A stretch of 64,000 nucleotides of DNA from Oceanobacillus zhaokaii (GCF_003352005.1 NZ_CP024848.1:1373001-1437000), one strand, 5' to 3'. Numbered from the stretch's first letter, positions 53,711 through 62,597 are shown. Program-made: numbers and translations. Notes: generated by a model from the letters alone, not told the origin.

Positions 53711-54259
53711 TTGCCAGACAACAAAGAAAATGCAAATTGGGATTTATATGAAGTAACTATTGACAAATTCATTCAGGTGATTGCTAAAAACATGAACTTA
53801 TATGGAATTACACCTTCCATTGGACGATTATATGGCGTCTTATATTTTTCAGAAGAGCCAATGACACTAGATGATATGCGCGAGGCATTATCAATGAGTA
53901 AAACAAGTATGTCTACAGGTGTACGCACGTTATCCGATATGAAAATGGTAGAATCCACTTTTAAAAAAGGTATTCGCAAAGATCTTTATCAAGCGGAAGA
54001 GGATTGGTATAAATCGTTTACTTCTCTATTCGGCAATCGTTGGCGAAAACAAACAGAAACGAATATTGAAGAAGCACAGGAATCGATTGAGAAGCTTGAA
54101 CAATTACTTCATGAAACAGAAGATGAACAATTAAAGGACAGAATTAAGCAAGACTTAATGAAACTATATTACGCTAAAAATTACTATGATTGGTTAATGA
54201 AATTTATCACTGTCATGGCCTCGGGAGAGATATTTAACTATATACCTAAAAATAAATAA
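53711..54259 (+). CDS. GbsR/MarR-type winged-helix regulator
   Basis: A 182-aa regulator of the GbsR group, which in B. subtilis represses choline uptake and glycine betaine synthesis genes. The winged helix is at about 30-95 (GRLYGVLYFSEEPMTLDDMR, MSKTSMSTGVRTLSDMKMVE, KGIRKDLYQ) followed by a helical C-terminus. TTG 53711 follows GGTGGAGGG. It stands between yhaN and yhaM, with no choline genes beside it, so its regulon is elsewhere. A paralogue occurs at 59618-60115. Confidence 0.88.
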   Translation: MPDNKENANWDLYEVTIDKFIQVIAKNMNLYGITPSIGRLYGVLYFSEEPMTLDDMREALSMSKTSMSTGVRTLSDMKMVESTFKKGIRKDLYQAEEDWYKSFTSLFGNRWRKQTETNIEEAQESIEKLEQLLHETEDEQLKDRIKQDLMKLYYAKNYYDWLMKFITVMASGEIFNYIPKNK

Positions 54260-54338
54260 TAAGACGAGGAATTGGGATTGGCACATAATTGATCTCGATT
54301 GATGCTAATTTTTTTCACCTTGGGGAGGGGAATGAAAG

Positions 54339-55286
54339 ATGAAGAAAGGAATAGGTTATACATCGATTGGCGAAACGTTTGATGATTTTATTTTAATCAA
54401 AGATGCTACAAAGGGAACTGCCAGTAATGGAAAAGCATTTCTAACATTGATTTTACGAGATGCTACAGGGGAAATTGAAGCGAAGCTCTGGGACGTTTCG
54501 AAAGAAGATGAAGAATTATTCGTACCTGAACAAATCATTAAAGTGACTGGTGATGTAAACCAATTTCGTGGAAGGGCACAGCTTAAAATTGTTTCAATTC
54601 GTCCTGTTCAAGTAACCGATGGTGTGCAGATCTCGGATTTCATTGAGAAAGCACCAGTTGAAAAGGAGATTTTGACGGAGAAGCTGACAGAAGCAATATT
54701 TGAAATGGAAAATCCAACGATACAACGGATTGTTCGAGCATTTATTAAAAAGTACCAAGAAAAACTGCTCGTATATCCTGCTGCATCAAGAAATCATCAT
54801 GCATACGCATCAGGGCTTGCACATCATATCGTAAGCATGCTGCAAATCGCTAGGGAGTTACATAAGCTATACCCGCAAATTAATAAGGACCTATTGTATG
54901 CAGGAATTATTTTACATGACATTGGAAAGATTAAAGAACTGTCAGGAATCATTTCTACTAGCTATACACTTGAAGGAAAATTACTTGGCCATATTCCAAT
55001 TATGGTTGAGGAAATCGGACTCATGGCACGGGACTTAAAAATAGAAGGGGAAGAAGTATTGATTCTCCAGCATTTAGTGCTAAGTCACCATGGTAAAGCA
55101 GAATGGGGCAGTCCAACTCCACCACTTGTCAGGGAAGCAGAACTTTTACATTTTATTGATTTAATCGATGCGAAAATGAATATGCTGAATTCAGCATTAA
55201 ATAAAGTTAAACCAGGAGAGTTTACGGAGAGATTATTTGCAATGGATAATCGAGCGTTCTATAAACCGACCTTTGAAGAAAACTAA
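54339..55286 (+). CDS. yhaM: 3'-5' exoribonuclease YhaM
   Basis: A 315-aa nuclease with an N-terminal OB-fold (about 10-105) and a C-terminal HD domain (about 150-290): H in [30 protein letters not shown]. subtilis YhaM is a 3'-5' exoribonuclease in RNA turnover (established). ATG 54339 follows GGGGAGGGG. Confidence 0.93.
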   Translation: MKKGIGYTSIGETFDDFILIKDATKGTASNGKAFLTLILRDATGEIEAKLWDVSKEDEELFVPEQIIKVTGDVNQFRGRAQLKIVSIRPVQVTDGVQISDFIEKAPVEKEILTEKLTEAIFEMENPTIQRIVRAFIKKYQEKLLVYPAASRNHHAYASGLAHHIVSMLQIARELHKLYPQINKDLLYAGIILHDIGKIKELSGIISTSYTLEGKLLGHIPIMVEEIGLMARDLKIEGEEVLILQHLVLSHHGKAEWGSPTPPLVREAELLHFIDLIDAKMNMLNSALNKVKPGEFTERLFAMDNRAFYKPTFEEN

Positions 55287-55355
55287 GCAACAGTGATAAT
55301 TTAATTCCTTTGTTCATATAGATTAGTATAGATAGTTGGACAAGGGGGCTAAAGA

Positions 55356-55553
55356 ATGATTGCTGGAATACCTTGGTGGGTTATCGTTGTTATTGCGTTA
55401 ATTTTTGTTAGTGCATATATGGCATTTAAGGCAAGACTCGCTGAAAGTAGATTGGAACAACAATTCATTGAACGTGAGGGAAGAATCTACATTGAACGAA
55501 TTGAGAGCGAGAGGGAAGCAAGGGAAAATAGAAAAAGAGAATTATCGAATTAG
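55356..55553 (+). CDS. yhaL: YhaL-type sporulation protein
   Basis: A 65-aa single-span protein (PWWVIVVIALIFVSAYMAF, about 5-24) with a charged, helical C-terminus (FIEREGRIYIERIESERE), matching B. subtilis YhaL, a sporulation protein of unknown mechanism. Position between yhaM and prsA is also conserved. ATG follows AAGGGGGC. Confidence 0.85.
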   Translation: MIAGIPWWVIVVIALIFVSAYMAFKARLAESRLEQQFIEREGRIYIERIESEREARENRKRELSN

Positions 55554-55607
55554 CATTGCGCTTTGGAAAATGCATGTTAGATTATTATTTAATAGAAAAT
55601 GAGCTGG

Positions 55608-55645
55608 ACTGCTGGACCGAATGAAAATTTGGTCTGGCAGTTTTG
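55608..55645 (+). terminator. Terminator of yhaL
   Basis: ACTGCTGGACCGAAT (55608-55622) pairs with ATTTGGTCTGGCAGT (55627-55641) using wobbles, followed by TTTG. Confidence 0.78.
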
Positions 55646-55850
55646 TTATTTTTGATTGCACAATTGAATTAGATAGCGACCTGATGCAAATTTTTGCGGA
55701 TTAAAAGGATATTCACCTTACAAATTAGAAATCCATGCTTGCTTCTTATAGTTACTCCTTTATTACTATAGCGTGATTATTAATACCTATAAAGGTAATA
55801 TATTCCAAATGTTATCATACTTTCTACTGATATTAGCACCCCGAGTAATA

Positions 55851-55859
55851 TGTTAGAAT
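55851..55859 (+). promoter_or_regulatory. Candidate extended -10 of the lipoprotein gene
   Basis: TGTTAGAAT is a TGn-extended -10; no good -35 is seen. It is 33 bases before the start codon. The rest of the gap 55646-55850 shows nothing clear. Confidence 0.35.
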
Positions 55860-55891
55860 AGTAACAGTTTTGAAAAATGGAGGGATAAATT

Positions 55892-57208
55892 TTGAGAAAG
55901 TTATTCATGTTACTTACTGCCATGATAGTAACCACACTGATTTTAAGTGCCTGTGGAAGTGAAAAGGATGAAGAACCAGCAAATGCTTCGGAAGCGGAAA
56001 GTGAAGAAGCTGTTACGCAAGAAGAGGAAGAACCAGCAGAAGAACCGGCTGCAGAGACGGAAGATGCTCATGTAGCGGAAGTCGAAGAGGGTTCGGAAGA
56101 GCAGACTGATGAGGTTAGCAGTACGGAAGGGGCAACGAGTGATTTCTCGGAACTAATAACATATATGGAAGAGGAGACGGAAGGAACAGCAAACGTAATA
56201 TATGAAAATGCGGAACCTCAAGTACATACAATGGAAGATGTATCAGTTTCACTTGATTCGTACTCATTAGTTGAACTAACTGATTTCCATACGGATTACA
56301 GTATTCCATTCGATGACGAAATAGATGGTGGAGTAATCATAGCCCAGTATACGGTAACAAATAATCGTGCTGAGGATGTGTATTACATGCCTGCATTTTA
56401 TGCGTCCTTTACTGGTGCACCTAAGGATTACAATAATTACAGGGATTTATTGCCGCTTGAAGGTCAACTGCCTTCTAAATTAGCGCCTGATAATGATTAT
56501 TTATTGAAAGCTGGCGAATCAGCAACAGGCTTTTACACTTATCCATTTGGCAAGGAACATTTAGAATCAGCTTTAGATGCATCTACTGTAACAGTAGAAG
56601 TTCCTGAACCAATTCTTGAAAAAGGAGATTTTGGTTCATCAATAGGTAAGAAAGGGACATTTACACTGAGTCTAAATGAAGCTGGTGCTGAAAAGGTTGC
56701 TGCTAATGCTGCATTTTATCAAGACAGAGTTACAGCAGAAGATATGGGTGAAAAAACGATGCTGGAAGAAGCTGAAGGGATCAATAAAAGCGAAGCTATA
56801 GGTGATGTTACTGTTACGCTTGATGGCTATCAATTCACAGAGTTTACTCCTAATGAAGTAGAAGCACCACGGTTTGAGAATTTTACGAATGGAATTGTAC
56901 TTTTAACGGTGAAATTTAATCTAGATAATAAAGGATCGGAAGCAATTGGTTTAACTCTTACGCCTTCGAAGTTAACGGTGAATGATGGTGCACAGTACAT
57001 GCTCCAGGAAGGAATGCTTCTTAATTATAGCTATGATGATCTGATTAATGCGGGAGAATCCGGAGAGTTGTTACAAATATATGCTATGGATAAGGAACAG
57101 TATGATAAGATCTGGAAAGATAAAGCATTTGAAATAGAAATTGGGCCATTTAAAAATCAAGATGCGGAAGACATCTCAAAAGGAAAGACAGCTAATTTTG
57201 AACTATAA
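55892..57208 (+). CDS. Large acidic lipoprotein with duplicated DUF5068/DUF4352-like domains
   Basis: A 438-aa lipoprotein: signal peptide with lipobox ILSAC (Cys near 21), an acidic linker of Glu/Ala-rich sequence (about 24-85), then two related immunoglobulin-like halves (about 90-275 and 300-438), each with the theme 'sVtLDsYqlvefT..F..GiVllt...v.N....' (VSVSLDSYSLVELTDFH; VTVTLDGYQFTEFTPNE). Similar DUF5068 lipoproteins of Bacillus have no assigned function. TTG 55892 follows GGAGGGA. The family name is from recall and moderate. Confidence 0.75.
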   Translation: MRKLFMLLTAMIVTTLILSACGSEKDEEPANASEAESEEAVTQEEEEPAEEPAAETEDAHVAEVEEGSEEQTDEVSSTEGATSDFSELITYMEEETEGTANVIYENAEPQVHTMEDVSVSLDSYSLVELTDFHTDYSIPFDDEIDGGVIIAQYTVTNNRAEDVYYMPAFYASFTGAPKDYNNYRDLLPLEGQLPSKLAPDNDYLLKAGESATGFYTYPFGKEHLESALDASTVTVEVPEPILEKGDFGSSIGKKGTFTLSLNEAGAEKVAANAAFYQDRVTAEDMGEKTMLEEAEGINKSEAIGDVTVTLDGYQFTEFTPNEVEAPRFENFTNGIVLLTVKFNLDNKGSEAIGLTLTPSKLTVNDGAQYMLQEGMLLNYSYDDLINAGESGELLQIYAMDKEQYDKIWKDKAFEIEIGPFKNQDAEDISKGKTANFEL

Positions 57209-57216
57209 GCATTTAT

Positions 57217-57262
57217 AATAAATAAGAGGTCGCCCAATGGACGACCTCTTATTTATTATATT
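57217..57262. terminator. Bidirectional terminator lipoprotein / prsA
   Basis: AATAAATAAGAGGTCG (57217-57232) pairs perfectly with CGACCTCTTATTTATT (57242-57257). Convergent genes share it. Confidence 0.9.
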
Positions 57263-57263
57263 A

Positions 57264-58205
57264 TTATTCTTTCTTTGTATCTGCTTCAGTTTCTGTATCC
57301 TTTTTAGTGTCAGCATCTTCTTCTGTCGCACTGCCTTCTTCTGTATCTGCTTTTTCAGCAGGTTTGAATAAATCTTTATATTCATCGATTTTAACATCAA
57401 CATTTGCATCTTCAATTAAGCCATTAACTTTTTCTTGCAACTGTGTTTGATCTACTTTCTGTGCAACTAGCTCACGACGTAACTCTTCTTTAACATCTTC
57501 AAATTTGCCAATGCTTTCTTCTTTTTCACGAACATCATTCACTTTAATAATATGGAAACCGTGTTGTGTTTGAACAGGATCACTGATGTCACCAGGCTTC
57601 ATACTGAATGCTGCATCTTCGAATTCAGGAACCATTTGTCCAGTAGAGAAATATCCTAAGTTACCGCCATCTTCAGCTGTGCCATCTGTAGAATATTCAG
57701 CAGCAAGTTCAGCGAAATCTCCGCCTTCATCAAGCTTTTTCTTTACTTCATTTGCAGTTTTTTCATCTGCAACGAGTATATGGGATGCATCTACTTCTTT
57801 ATTTTTCTTATCATATAGTTCTTGTAGCTCTTCATCTGTTACTTCTACTTCTTCAGCAGCTGCTTGTTCTTGCAGAAGTGAAATCTTGATAATATTACGC
57901 AATGTATCTTCATCACCAAATTGCTGTGTGATTAACATATCATACTGTTCACCGTACATATCTTTCATCGATTGAATTTCACTATCAATATCTTCTTTTT
58001 TTACTTCATAATTATCTTCTAATACTTTTACGGTTACCATTTCTTGAAGAATGCCTTCACCGTATCTTGATTTTAATTCATTGTAAAACTCATCTTGCGT
58101 TATATTCCCAGCACTTGTTTCGACGACAACCTCGTCATTCGAACTACAAGCTCCTAAGGTTAATACACTTGCTGATAACGCTGTAGCGATTATTAGTTTC
58201 TTCAT
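57264..58205 (-). CDS. prsA: Foldase lipoprotein PrsA
   Basis: A 313-aa extracellular peptidyl-prolyl isomerase that folds secreted proteins. Signal with lipobox LGAC (Cys20), helical N-terminal chaperone part, parvulin domain (about 140-230: DASHILVADEKTANEVKKKL, GGNLGYFSTGQMVPEFEDAA, GFHIIKVNDV) and a low-complexity C-terminal tail of Lys/Glu/Asp/Thr repeats (about 280-313). ATG 58205 with TAGGAGTG upstream. Position matches the yha cluster. Confidence 0.93.
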   Translation of the reverse strand: MKKLIIATALSASVLTLGACSSNDEVVVETSAGNITQDEFYNELKSRYGEGILQEMVTVKVLEDNYEVKKEDIDSEIQSMKDMYGEQYDMLITQQFGDEDTLRNIIKISLLQEQAAAEEVEVTDEELQELYDKKNKEVDASHILVADEKTANEVKKKLDEGGDFAELAAEYSTDGTAEDGGNLGYFSTGQMVPEFEDAAFSMKPGDISDPVQTQHGFHIIKVNDVREKEESIGKFEDVKEELRRELVAQKVDQTQLQEKVNGLIEDANVDVKIDEYKDLFKPAEKADTEEGSATEEDADTKKDTETEADTKKE

Positions 58206-58382
58206 CCATTAACACTCCTAATCTGTTTCGTACTTCTATTTTCACACTGATTAATATACCATACTTTAATATAAAATAAATAGTCAGACACCGATTTACC
58301 ATGAAAATACCTTTATTCTGCCACATTATCTTTCAAAATTTTGATGGCAAGAAGCTGTTTAATTGGGAAATAATCAAAATAA

Positions 58383-58409
58383 AAAGGACCTGATATGATT
58401 CGGATCCTT
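58383..58409 (-). terminator. Terminator of yhaJ
   Basis: On the minus strand AAGGATC..GGTCCTT (58409-58384, one wobble) followed by TTTTATTTT, overlapping the stop codon. Confidence 0.65.
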
Positions 58410-58950
58410 AGTTTGCTTTCAATAATATATCTACTCCATCCTGTCCTTTTTCGATGTAGGCGGTTTTGGGAGCATGGATTATTTGCTTAATATACCAAAA
58501 ATCGATAAATGAAATACCGATATGGATACAGGTAAGAAGTAAAATATATACAAAGTATTCTCTAAAGTAATAACTTGTTATAAGGCCAGGTAATGTTAAT
58601 AGTAGAGTTGGTGCTATTGCCACTATAATTGCTGCTTTCTTTGTTAAATGTGTTTTTACGTAATAATTAATAGGAAGTCCAGTTGATTTCGTTTGATTGA
58701 AAATTATTTTTACTCGTTTCTTCATCATGATTAATGGTAGAATATGCATAGATGTATGCAGGAATGGTAATATGCACAATACGATAATAAATGGTATAGT
58801 CCCAGCTTCATCCACATAATTTACCTCATGAATAATGGAAAAGGGAACATAGAGTAGGATAAAGGTTAATATCGCTACTAAGGATGATGTTAGAAAAAGG
58901 CGATTCTGCCCAAATTCTTTCGTCGAACTTACTGATTTCCAACAATTCAT
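58408..58950 (-). CDS. yhaJ: DUF3267 membrane protein (YhaJ-like)
   Basis: A 180-aa membrane protein with four spans, in the place of B. subtilis yhaJ (DUF3267). Many family members carry HExxH and are called putative zincins; here the equivalent reads LHTSMHIL, without the Glu, so peptidase activity is doubtful. ATG 58950 follows GGAGGCTC. Function unknown. Confidence 0.75.
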   Translation of the reverse strand: MNCWKSVSSTKEFGQNRLFLTSSLVAILTFILLYVPFSIIHEVNYVDEAGTIPFIIVLCILPFLHTSMHILPLIMMKKRVKIIFNQTKSTGLPINYYVKTHLTKKAAIIVAIAPTLLLTLPGLITSYYFREYFVYILLLTCIHIGISFIDFWYIKQIIHAPKTAYIEKGQDGVDILLKAN

Positions 58951-58974
58951 GATGAGCCTCCACGATTATTTATT

Positions 58975-59052
58975 AGATAGTTAAGAAAATATTACATAGC
59001 TACAACTAAGACTTTCACTGAAATGCAAGGTAAAACCTTTGTTTTGTAAATA
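58975..59052 (+). repeat. Dispersed intergenic element, copy F (degenerate)
   Basis: ATAGTTAAGAAAATATTACATAGC, core remnant TACAACTAAGACTTTCACTGAAATGCAAGGT, AAACCTTTGTTTTGTAAA. Order of words matches the other copies but several bases of the hairpins have decayed. 59053-59240 shows only AT-rich DNA. Confidence 0.7.
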
Positions 59053-59256
59053 TAATAATGTCACTTGATGAATAATAGTATGTTTGCAGACAAAAATCAA
59101 TAGCTTTTTTAATAATTACGTGTAAAATTTATTACATAATAGATAAAGTTCACCACAATACTTTTTTCAATATAAGTTAAGGATAATTGTAGGGGAATTA
59201 AAATTGTCTTGATAGTATAAAACAATACATTAATTTAGATTTTGGGGGGAATTGGA

Positions 59257-59613
59257 ATGAAAGAAATAAAGATAAACGATTCAAGTTCATTTCACATTCA
59301 TTTACTATCTAAAGTTATCGACATGGACCAATATCCATTTATTAAGTTAATCATTGAAAATAATATCACTTTTGAAGAGTATAAAGAATTGATGGGCTCA
59401 CTACATAAATTAAATGAAACATTTGAGCAACAAAAAGAGGAAGGGCTAATGGATTATACAATATTACTAATTCATTTCGCAGGGATGCTGAATGAAAAGT
59501 TAGAGCCGAATCGAACCATTTATGCATTAAAAAAAGAAGGATATTTTCCTTCTTTAATGAATACATTTATTGAAATTATTAATCGTGATGAAGCCAAATA
59601 TAAACGAAGATAA
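59257..59613 (+). CDS. yhaI: YhaI (DUF1878)
   Basis: A 118-aa helical cytoplasmic protein matching B. subtilis YhaI/DUF1878 (VIDMDQYPFIKLIIENNITFEE, FAGMLNEKLEPNRTIYALKKEG). Function unknown. ATG 59257 lies after GGGGGGA; the frame open to 59242 overlaps that site. In B. subtilis yhaI is next to hpr (scoC) and yhaH; here a GbsR-type gene and opuA separate it from yhaH. Confidence 0.83.
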   Translation: MKEIKINDSSSFHIHLLSKVIDMDQYPFIKLIIENNITFEEYKELMGSLHKLNETFEQQKEEGLMDYTILLIHFAGMLNEKLEPNRTIYALKKEGYFPSLMNTFIEIINRDEAKYKRR

Positions 59614-59617
59614 TTGA

Positions 59618-60115
59618 TTATCTATTTATATTTTGTTTCATCTCATTAAATAGCATCTCTATCTGTAAGTGAAAGCTAATAATATTATCTAAACGATTCA
59701 TTAGTTGCTTATGGTCTTTTATAGAAGGGTTATTTTCTCCTTCTGTTTTAGAAAGTTGTTTAATATCCTCTAGTCCATCCAGTTGCTGGTTGGTAGCGTC
59801 AATCCATCTGTTAAGGTAGGTATTCATAAATGCTTTGAATAGCTGTGAATTGGCTTCGTAAAGATCTTTCCTTATGCCTTTTTTCCATACCCGTGTAACA
59901 AGGTTTAACTCCAGTAAACTTCTTATATTAGTACTCATTGAAGTCTTGCTTTTCCCCAATGCTTCACTCATTTCGTCCAATGTTAAAGCTTCCTCTGAAA
60001 GATAGAGATATATAAATAAACGTGCTTCAAGTGTTGTTAACCCAAACATTTCAATAGTTTTAGAAAATTCAATTATTATTTTATCAGCAATCTTTGTATT
60101 ATTTGGTGTAACCAT
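59618..60115 (-). CDS. GbsR-type regulator divergent from opuA
   Basis: A 165-aa winged-helix protein, paralogous to the one at 53711-54259: TLEARLFIYLYLSEEALTLD, GKSKTSMSTNIRSLLEL, KGIRKDLYEAN. It is transcribed away from opuAA with a 367-base divergent region holding a 44-bp palindrome. GbsR-family proteins in Bacillus (GbsR, OpcR, and others) control osmoprotectant uptake, so this is probably the repressor of opuA (inference). ATG 60115 follows GGGAGGATATT; the frame open to 60151 lies upstream of that site. Confidence 0.88.
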   Translation of the reverse strand: MVTPNNTKIADKIIIEFSKTIEMFGLTTLEARLFIYLYLSEEALTLDEMSEALGKSKTSMSTNIRSLLELNLVTRVWKKGIRKDLYEANSQLFKAFMNTYLNRWIDATNQQLDGLEDIKQLSKTEGENNPSIKDHKQLMNRLDNIISFHLQIEMLFNEMKQNINR

Positions 60116-60223
60116 AATATCCTCCCAATCTTTTCTATCTATAGGGTACACTAGAATGAGTTTTAATAAAAATCGAGGATTATACTGGATATTGAAGTAT
60201 TTGGAAGGTATTAAGAGGATAGA

Positions 60224-60267
60224 GTATGTATTTTACGTACAGTTTAAACTGTACGTAAAATACATAC
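60224..60267. promoter_or_regulatory. 44-bp perfect palindrome in the gbsR-type/opuA divergent region
   Basis: The left half GTATGTATTTTACGTACAG (continuing TTT) from 60224 to 60245 is mirrored exactly by 60246-60267. It lies 22 bases upstream of the opuA -35. The size and place suit an operator for a dimeric or tetrameric regulator such as the divergent GbsR-type protein; it could also fold as a hairpin in either transcript. Confidence 0.8.
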
Positions 60268-60288
60268 AAATATGACCGAATATAAAGT

Positions 60289-60317
60289 TTGAAATAAAAT
60301 TATACAAAGTTTATAGT
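60289..60317 (+). promoter_or_regulatory. Sigma-A promoter of opuA
   Basis: TTGAAA (60289-60294), 17-base spacer, TATAGT (60312-60317). Repeat copy G lies in the resulting 5' leader. Confidence 0.7.
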
Positions 60318-60371
60318 TATGAAGTGGATTGCTTACATCGATTCTCACATTTATAATTTTATTCTTAAATG

Positions 60372-60457
60372 GCTGGTAAGAAGTTTAAAAACTTTCTCAC
60401 TGCATAAGTAAAACAAAGGCAGTCGCTAAAAAGCTTAGCTGAGCTTAGTTTTCAAAA
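60372..60457 (+). repeat. Dispersed intergenic element, copy G
   Basis: GGTAAGAAGTTTAAAAACTTTCTCACTGC, core variant CATAAGTAAAACAAAGGC, AGTCGCTAAAAAGCTTAGC and CTTAGTTTTC. It lies 25 bases upstream of the opuAA start, in the opuA leader. Confidence 0.82.
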
Positions 60458-60482
60458 ATAATAATCAAAGAGGTGAAAAAAT

Positions 60483-61682
60483 GTGGCAGTAATAGAAGTA
60501 AAAAATCTAACAAAGGTATTTGGTAAAAATACAAAGCAAGCATTGCAGCTCCTTGATAAAGGCTTGACAAAGGAAGCCATATTAAAAGAAACAGGTAATA
60601 GTGTAGGGGTTAACCGGGCGTCATTTAGTGTTGAAGCAGGTGAAATATTTGTTATTATGGGCTTGTCAGGTAGTGGTAAGTCAACACTAATTCGCTTGAT
60701 AAACCGTCTAATTGAACCAACTGAGGGAAATATTCTCATTGATGGTGAAGATTTATCAAAAATGGATAAAAAAGCTCTCCGTAAAGCTCGACGTGAAAAA
60801 ATGAGCATGGTGTTTCAGCAGTTTGCATTATTCCCCCAACGAACTATCCTAGAAAATGCAGAATATGGATTGGAAATACAGGGTGTTTCAAAAGAAGAAC
60901 GGCAGAAAAAAGCAAAAGAAGCACTCGAATTAGTTGGACTCGGTGGTTATCTTAATCAGAAGCCAGGTCAACTATCTGGTGGAATGCAACAACGTGTAGG
61001 ACTTGCACGAGCACTTGCAAATGATCCGAAAATATTATTAATGGATGAAGCATTTTCTGCGTTAGATCCACTTATTCGCAAAGATATGCAAGATGAACTC
61101 CTCGATTTACAATCATCAATGCAAAAAACGATTCTATTTATTTCTCATGATTTAGATGAAGCATTGCGTCTTGGTGATCGCATTGCACTAATGAAAGACG
61201 GTGTCATTGTTCAAATCGGTACACCAGAAGAAATTCTTGTAAATCCTGCAAATGATTATGTAGAAAAATTTGTGGAGGACGTTGATCGTTCGAAGATTTT
61301 AACAGCTCAACACATTATGAAGCGTCCAGAAGCAATTTATATTGAAAAGCACGGACCACGTGTTGCATTGGAAAGAATGCGTGAGACTGGGATTTCAAGC
61401 ATCTTTGTCATTGATAATAAACGTCAATTACAAGGGTATATAACGGCAGACGATGCTTCAGGGGCAATTAAAAACGAAATTAGTGATCTGAAAAAGATTA
61501 TCAAAACAGACATTCCAAAGGTAGAAAAAGACACAGCACTTCATGAGATTTTTGCAATTATCCATGACTCGCAGGTTCCTGTTGCCGTTGTCGAGAATGG
61601 CAAACTGCTAGGAATTATTGTACGTGGCTCTGTCATTGCAGCACTTTCTGGAGATGGCGAGGTGAATTTAGAAAATGCTTAA
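60483..61682 (+). CDS. opuAA: Glycine betaine ABC importer ATPase OpuAA
   Basis: A 399-aa ATPase of the OpuA/ProU family: Walker A GLSGSGKST, Q-loop VFQQFALFP, signature LSGGMQQRVGLARAL, Walker B LLMDEAFSALDP. A C-terminal tandem CBS pair (about 275-395) follows, the ionic-strength or nucleotide sensor of this family. GTG 60483 follows AGAGGTG. First gene of opuA; it overlaps opuAB by 8 bases. Confidence 0.95.
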   Translation: MAVIEVKNLTKVFGKNTKQALQLLDKGLTKEAILKETGNSVGVNRASFSVEAGEIFVIMGLSGSGKSTLIRLINRLIEPTEGNILIDGEDLSKMDKKALRKARREKMSMVFQQFALFPQRTILENAEYGLEIQGVSKEERQKKAKEALELVGLGGYLNQKPGQLSGGMQQRVGLARALANDPKILLMDEAFSALDPLIRKDMQDELLDLQSSMQKTILFISHDLDEALRLGDRIALMKDGVIVQIGTPEEILVNPANDYVEKFVEDVDRSKILTAQHIMKRPEAIYIEKHGPRVALERMRETGISSIFVIDNKRQLQGYITADDASGAIKNEISDLKKIIKTDIPKVEKDTALHEIFAIIHDSQVPVAVVENGKLLGIIVRGSVIAALSGDGEVNLENA

Positions 61683-62529
61683 TAACTTATTAGATTTTGT
61701 ACCAAAAATACCAATTAGTGAAGCAACACAGAGATTTACAAGATGGTTAACTGATACTTTTGCATTCCTATTTGATCCGATTAAGGAATACTTTGGTGAT
61801 TTTATGGAATTCGTTTCAGAGGATTTATTAATGAATATTCCACCAGTTATTTTTATCTTGATTGTTGCCATTCTTGCATTCTTTATAACGGGAAAGAAAT
61901 TTGGGTTAGCAGCCTTTTCCATTGTTGGACTTTGGCTGATTTATAATCAGGGACACTGGGAAGATTTAATGAATACTGTAACACTTGTAATCCTAGCAAG
62001 TCTTTTATCAATAATTATTGGTGTACCAATCGGTATCTTAATGTCGAAAAGCAAAATAGCAAATGCGGTTATTACACCGATCCTAGATTTCATGCAAACC
62101 ATGCCTGCATTCGTATATTTAATTCCTGCGGTTGCGTTTTTTGGAATAGGTATGGTACCGGGGGTATTTGCATCATTGATATTTGCAACGCCACCGACAG
62201 TAAGATTTACGAACTTAGGGATTCGTCAAGTATCGAAAGATTTGATTGAAGCCGCAGATGCATTTGGTAGTACAGGAGCACAAAAATTATTCAAGGTTGA
62301 GCTACCTATGGCGAGACCAACAATTATGGCTGGAATAAATCAGACGGTAATGCTTGCGTTATCGATGGTTGTAATTGCGTCAATGATCGGTGCACCAGGT
62401 CTAGGAAAAGAAGTTCTATCATCCTTACAACGTGCACAAGTGGGACCAGGATTTGTTGCTGGTATAGGAATTGTAATATTAGCGATAATTATTGATCGCT
62501 TTACACAAAACATGAATAAGAAGAAATAA
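61675..62529 (+). CDS. opuAB: Glycine betaine ABC importer permease OpuAB
   Basis: A 284-aa permease with about 7-8 spans; the ATPase-binding loop EAADAFGSTGAQKLFKVELP and TMPAFVYLIPAVAFFG are typical. Coupled to opuAA by overlap, GAGGTGA upstream of the ATG. Confidence 0.95.
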   Translation: MLNNLLDFVPKIPISEATQRFTRWLTDTFAFLFDPIKEYFGDFMEFVSEDLLMNIPPVIFILIVAILAFFITGKKFGLAAFSIVGLWLIYNQGHWEDLMNTVTLVILASLLSIIIGVPIGILMSKSKIANAVITPILDFMQTMPAFVYLIPAVAFFGIGMVPGVFASLIFATPPTVRFTNLGIRQVSKDLIEAADAFGSTGAQKLFKVELPMARPTIMAGINQTVMLALSMVVIASMIGAPGLGKEVLSSLQRAQVGPGFVAGIGIVILAIIIDRFTQNMNKKK

Positions 62530-62597
62530 TAATGATTGGTAATTTTTCTAAAAGAAAATTCTAATATTAATAATTTATTGAAGGAGAGATTGATTGT

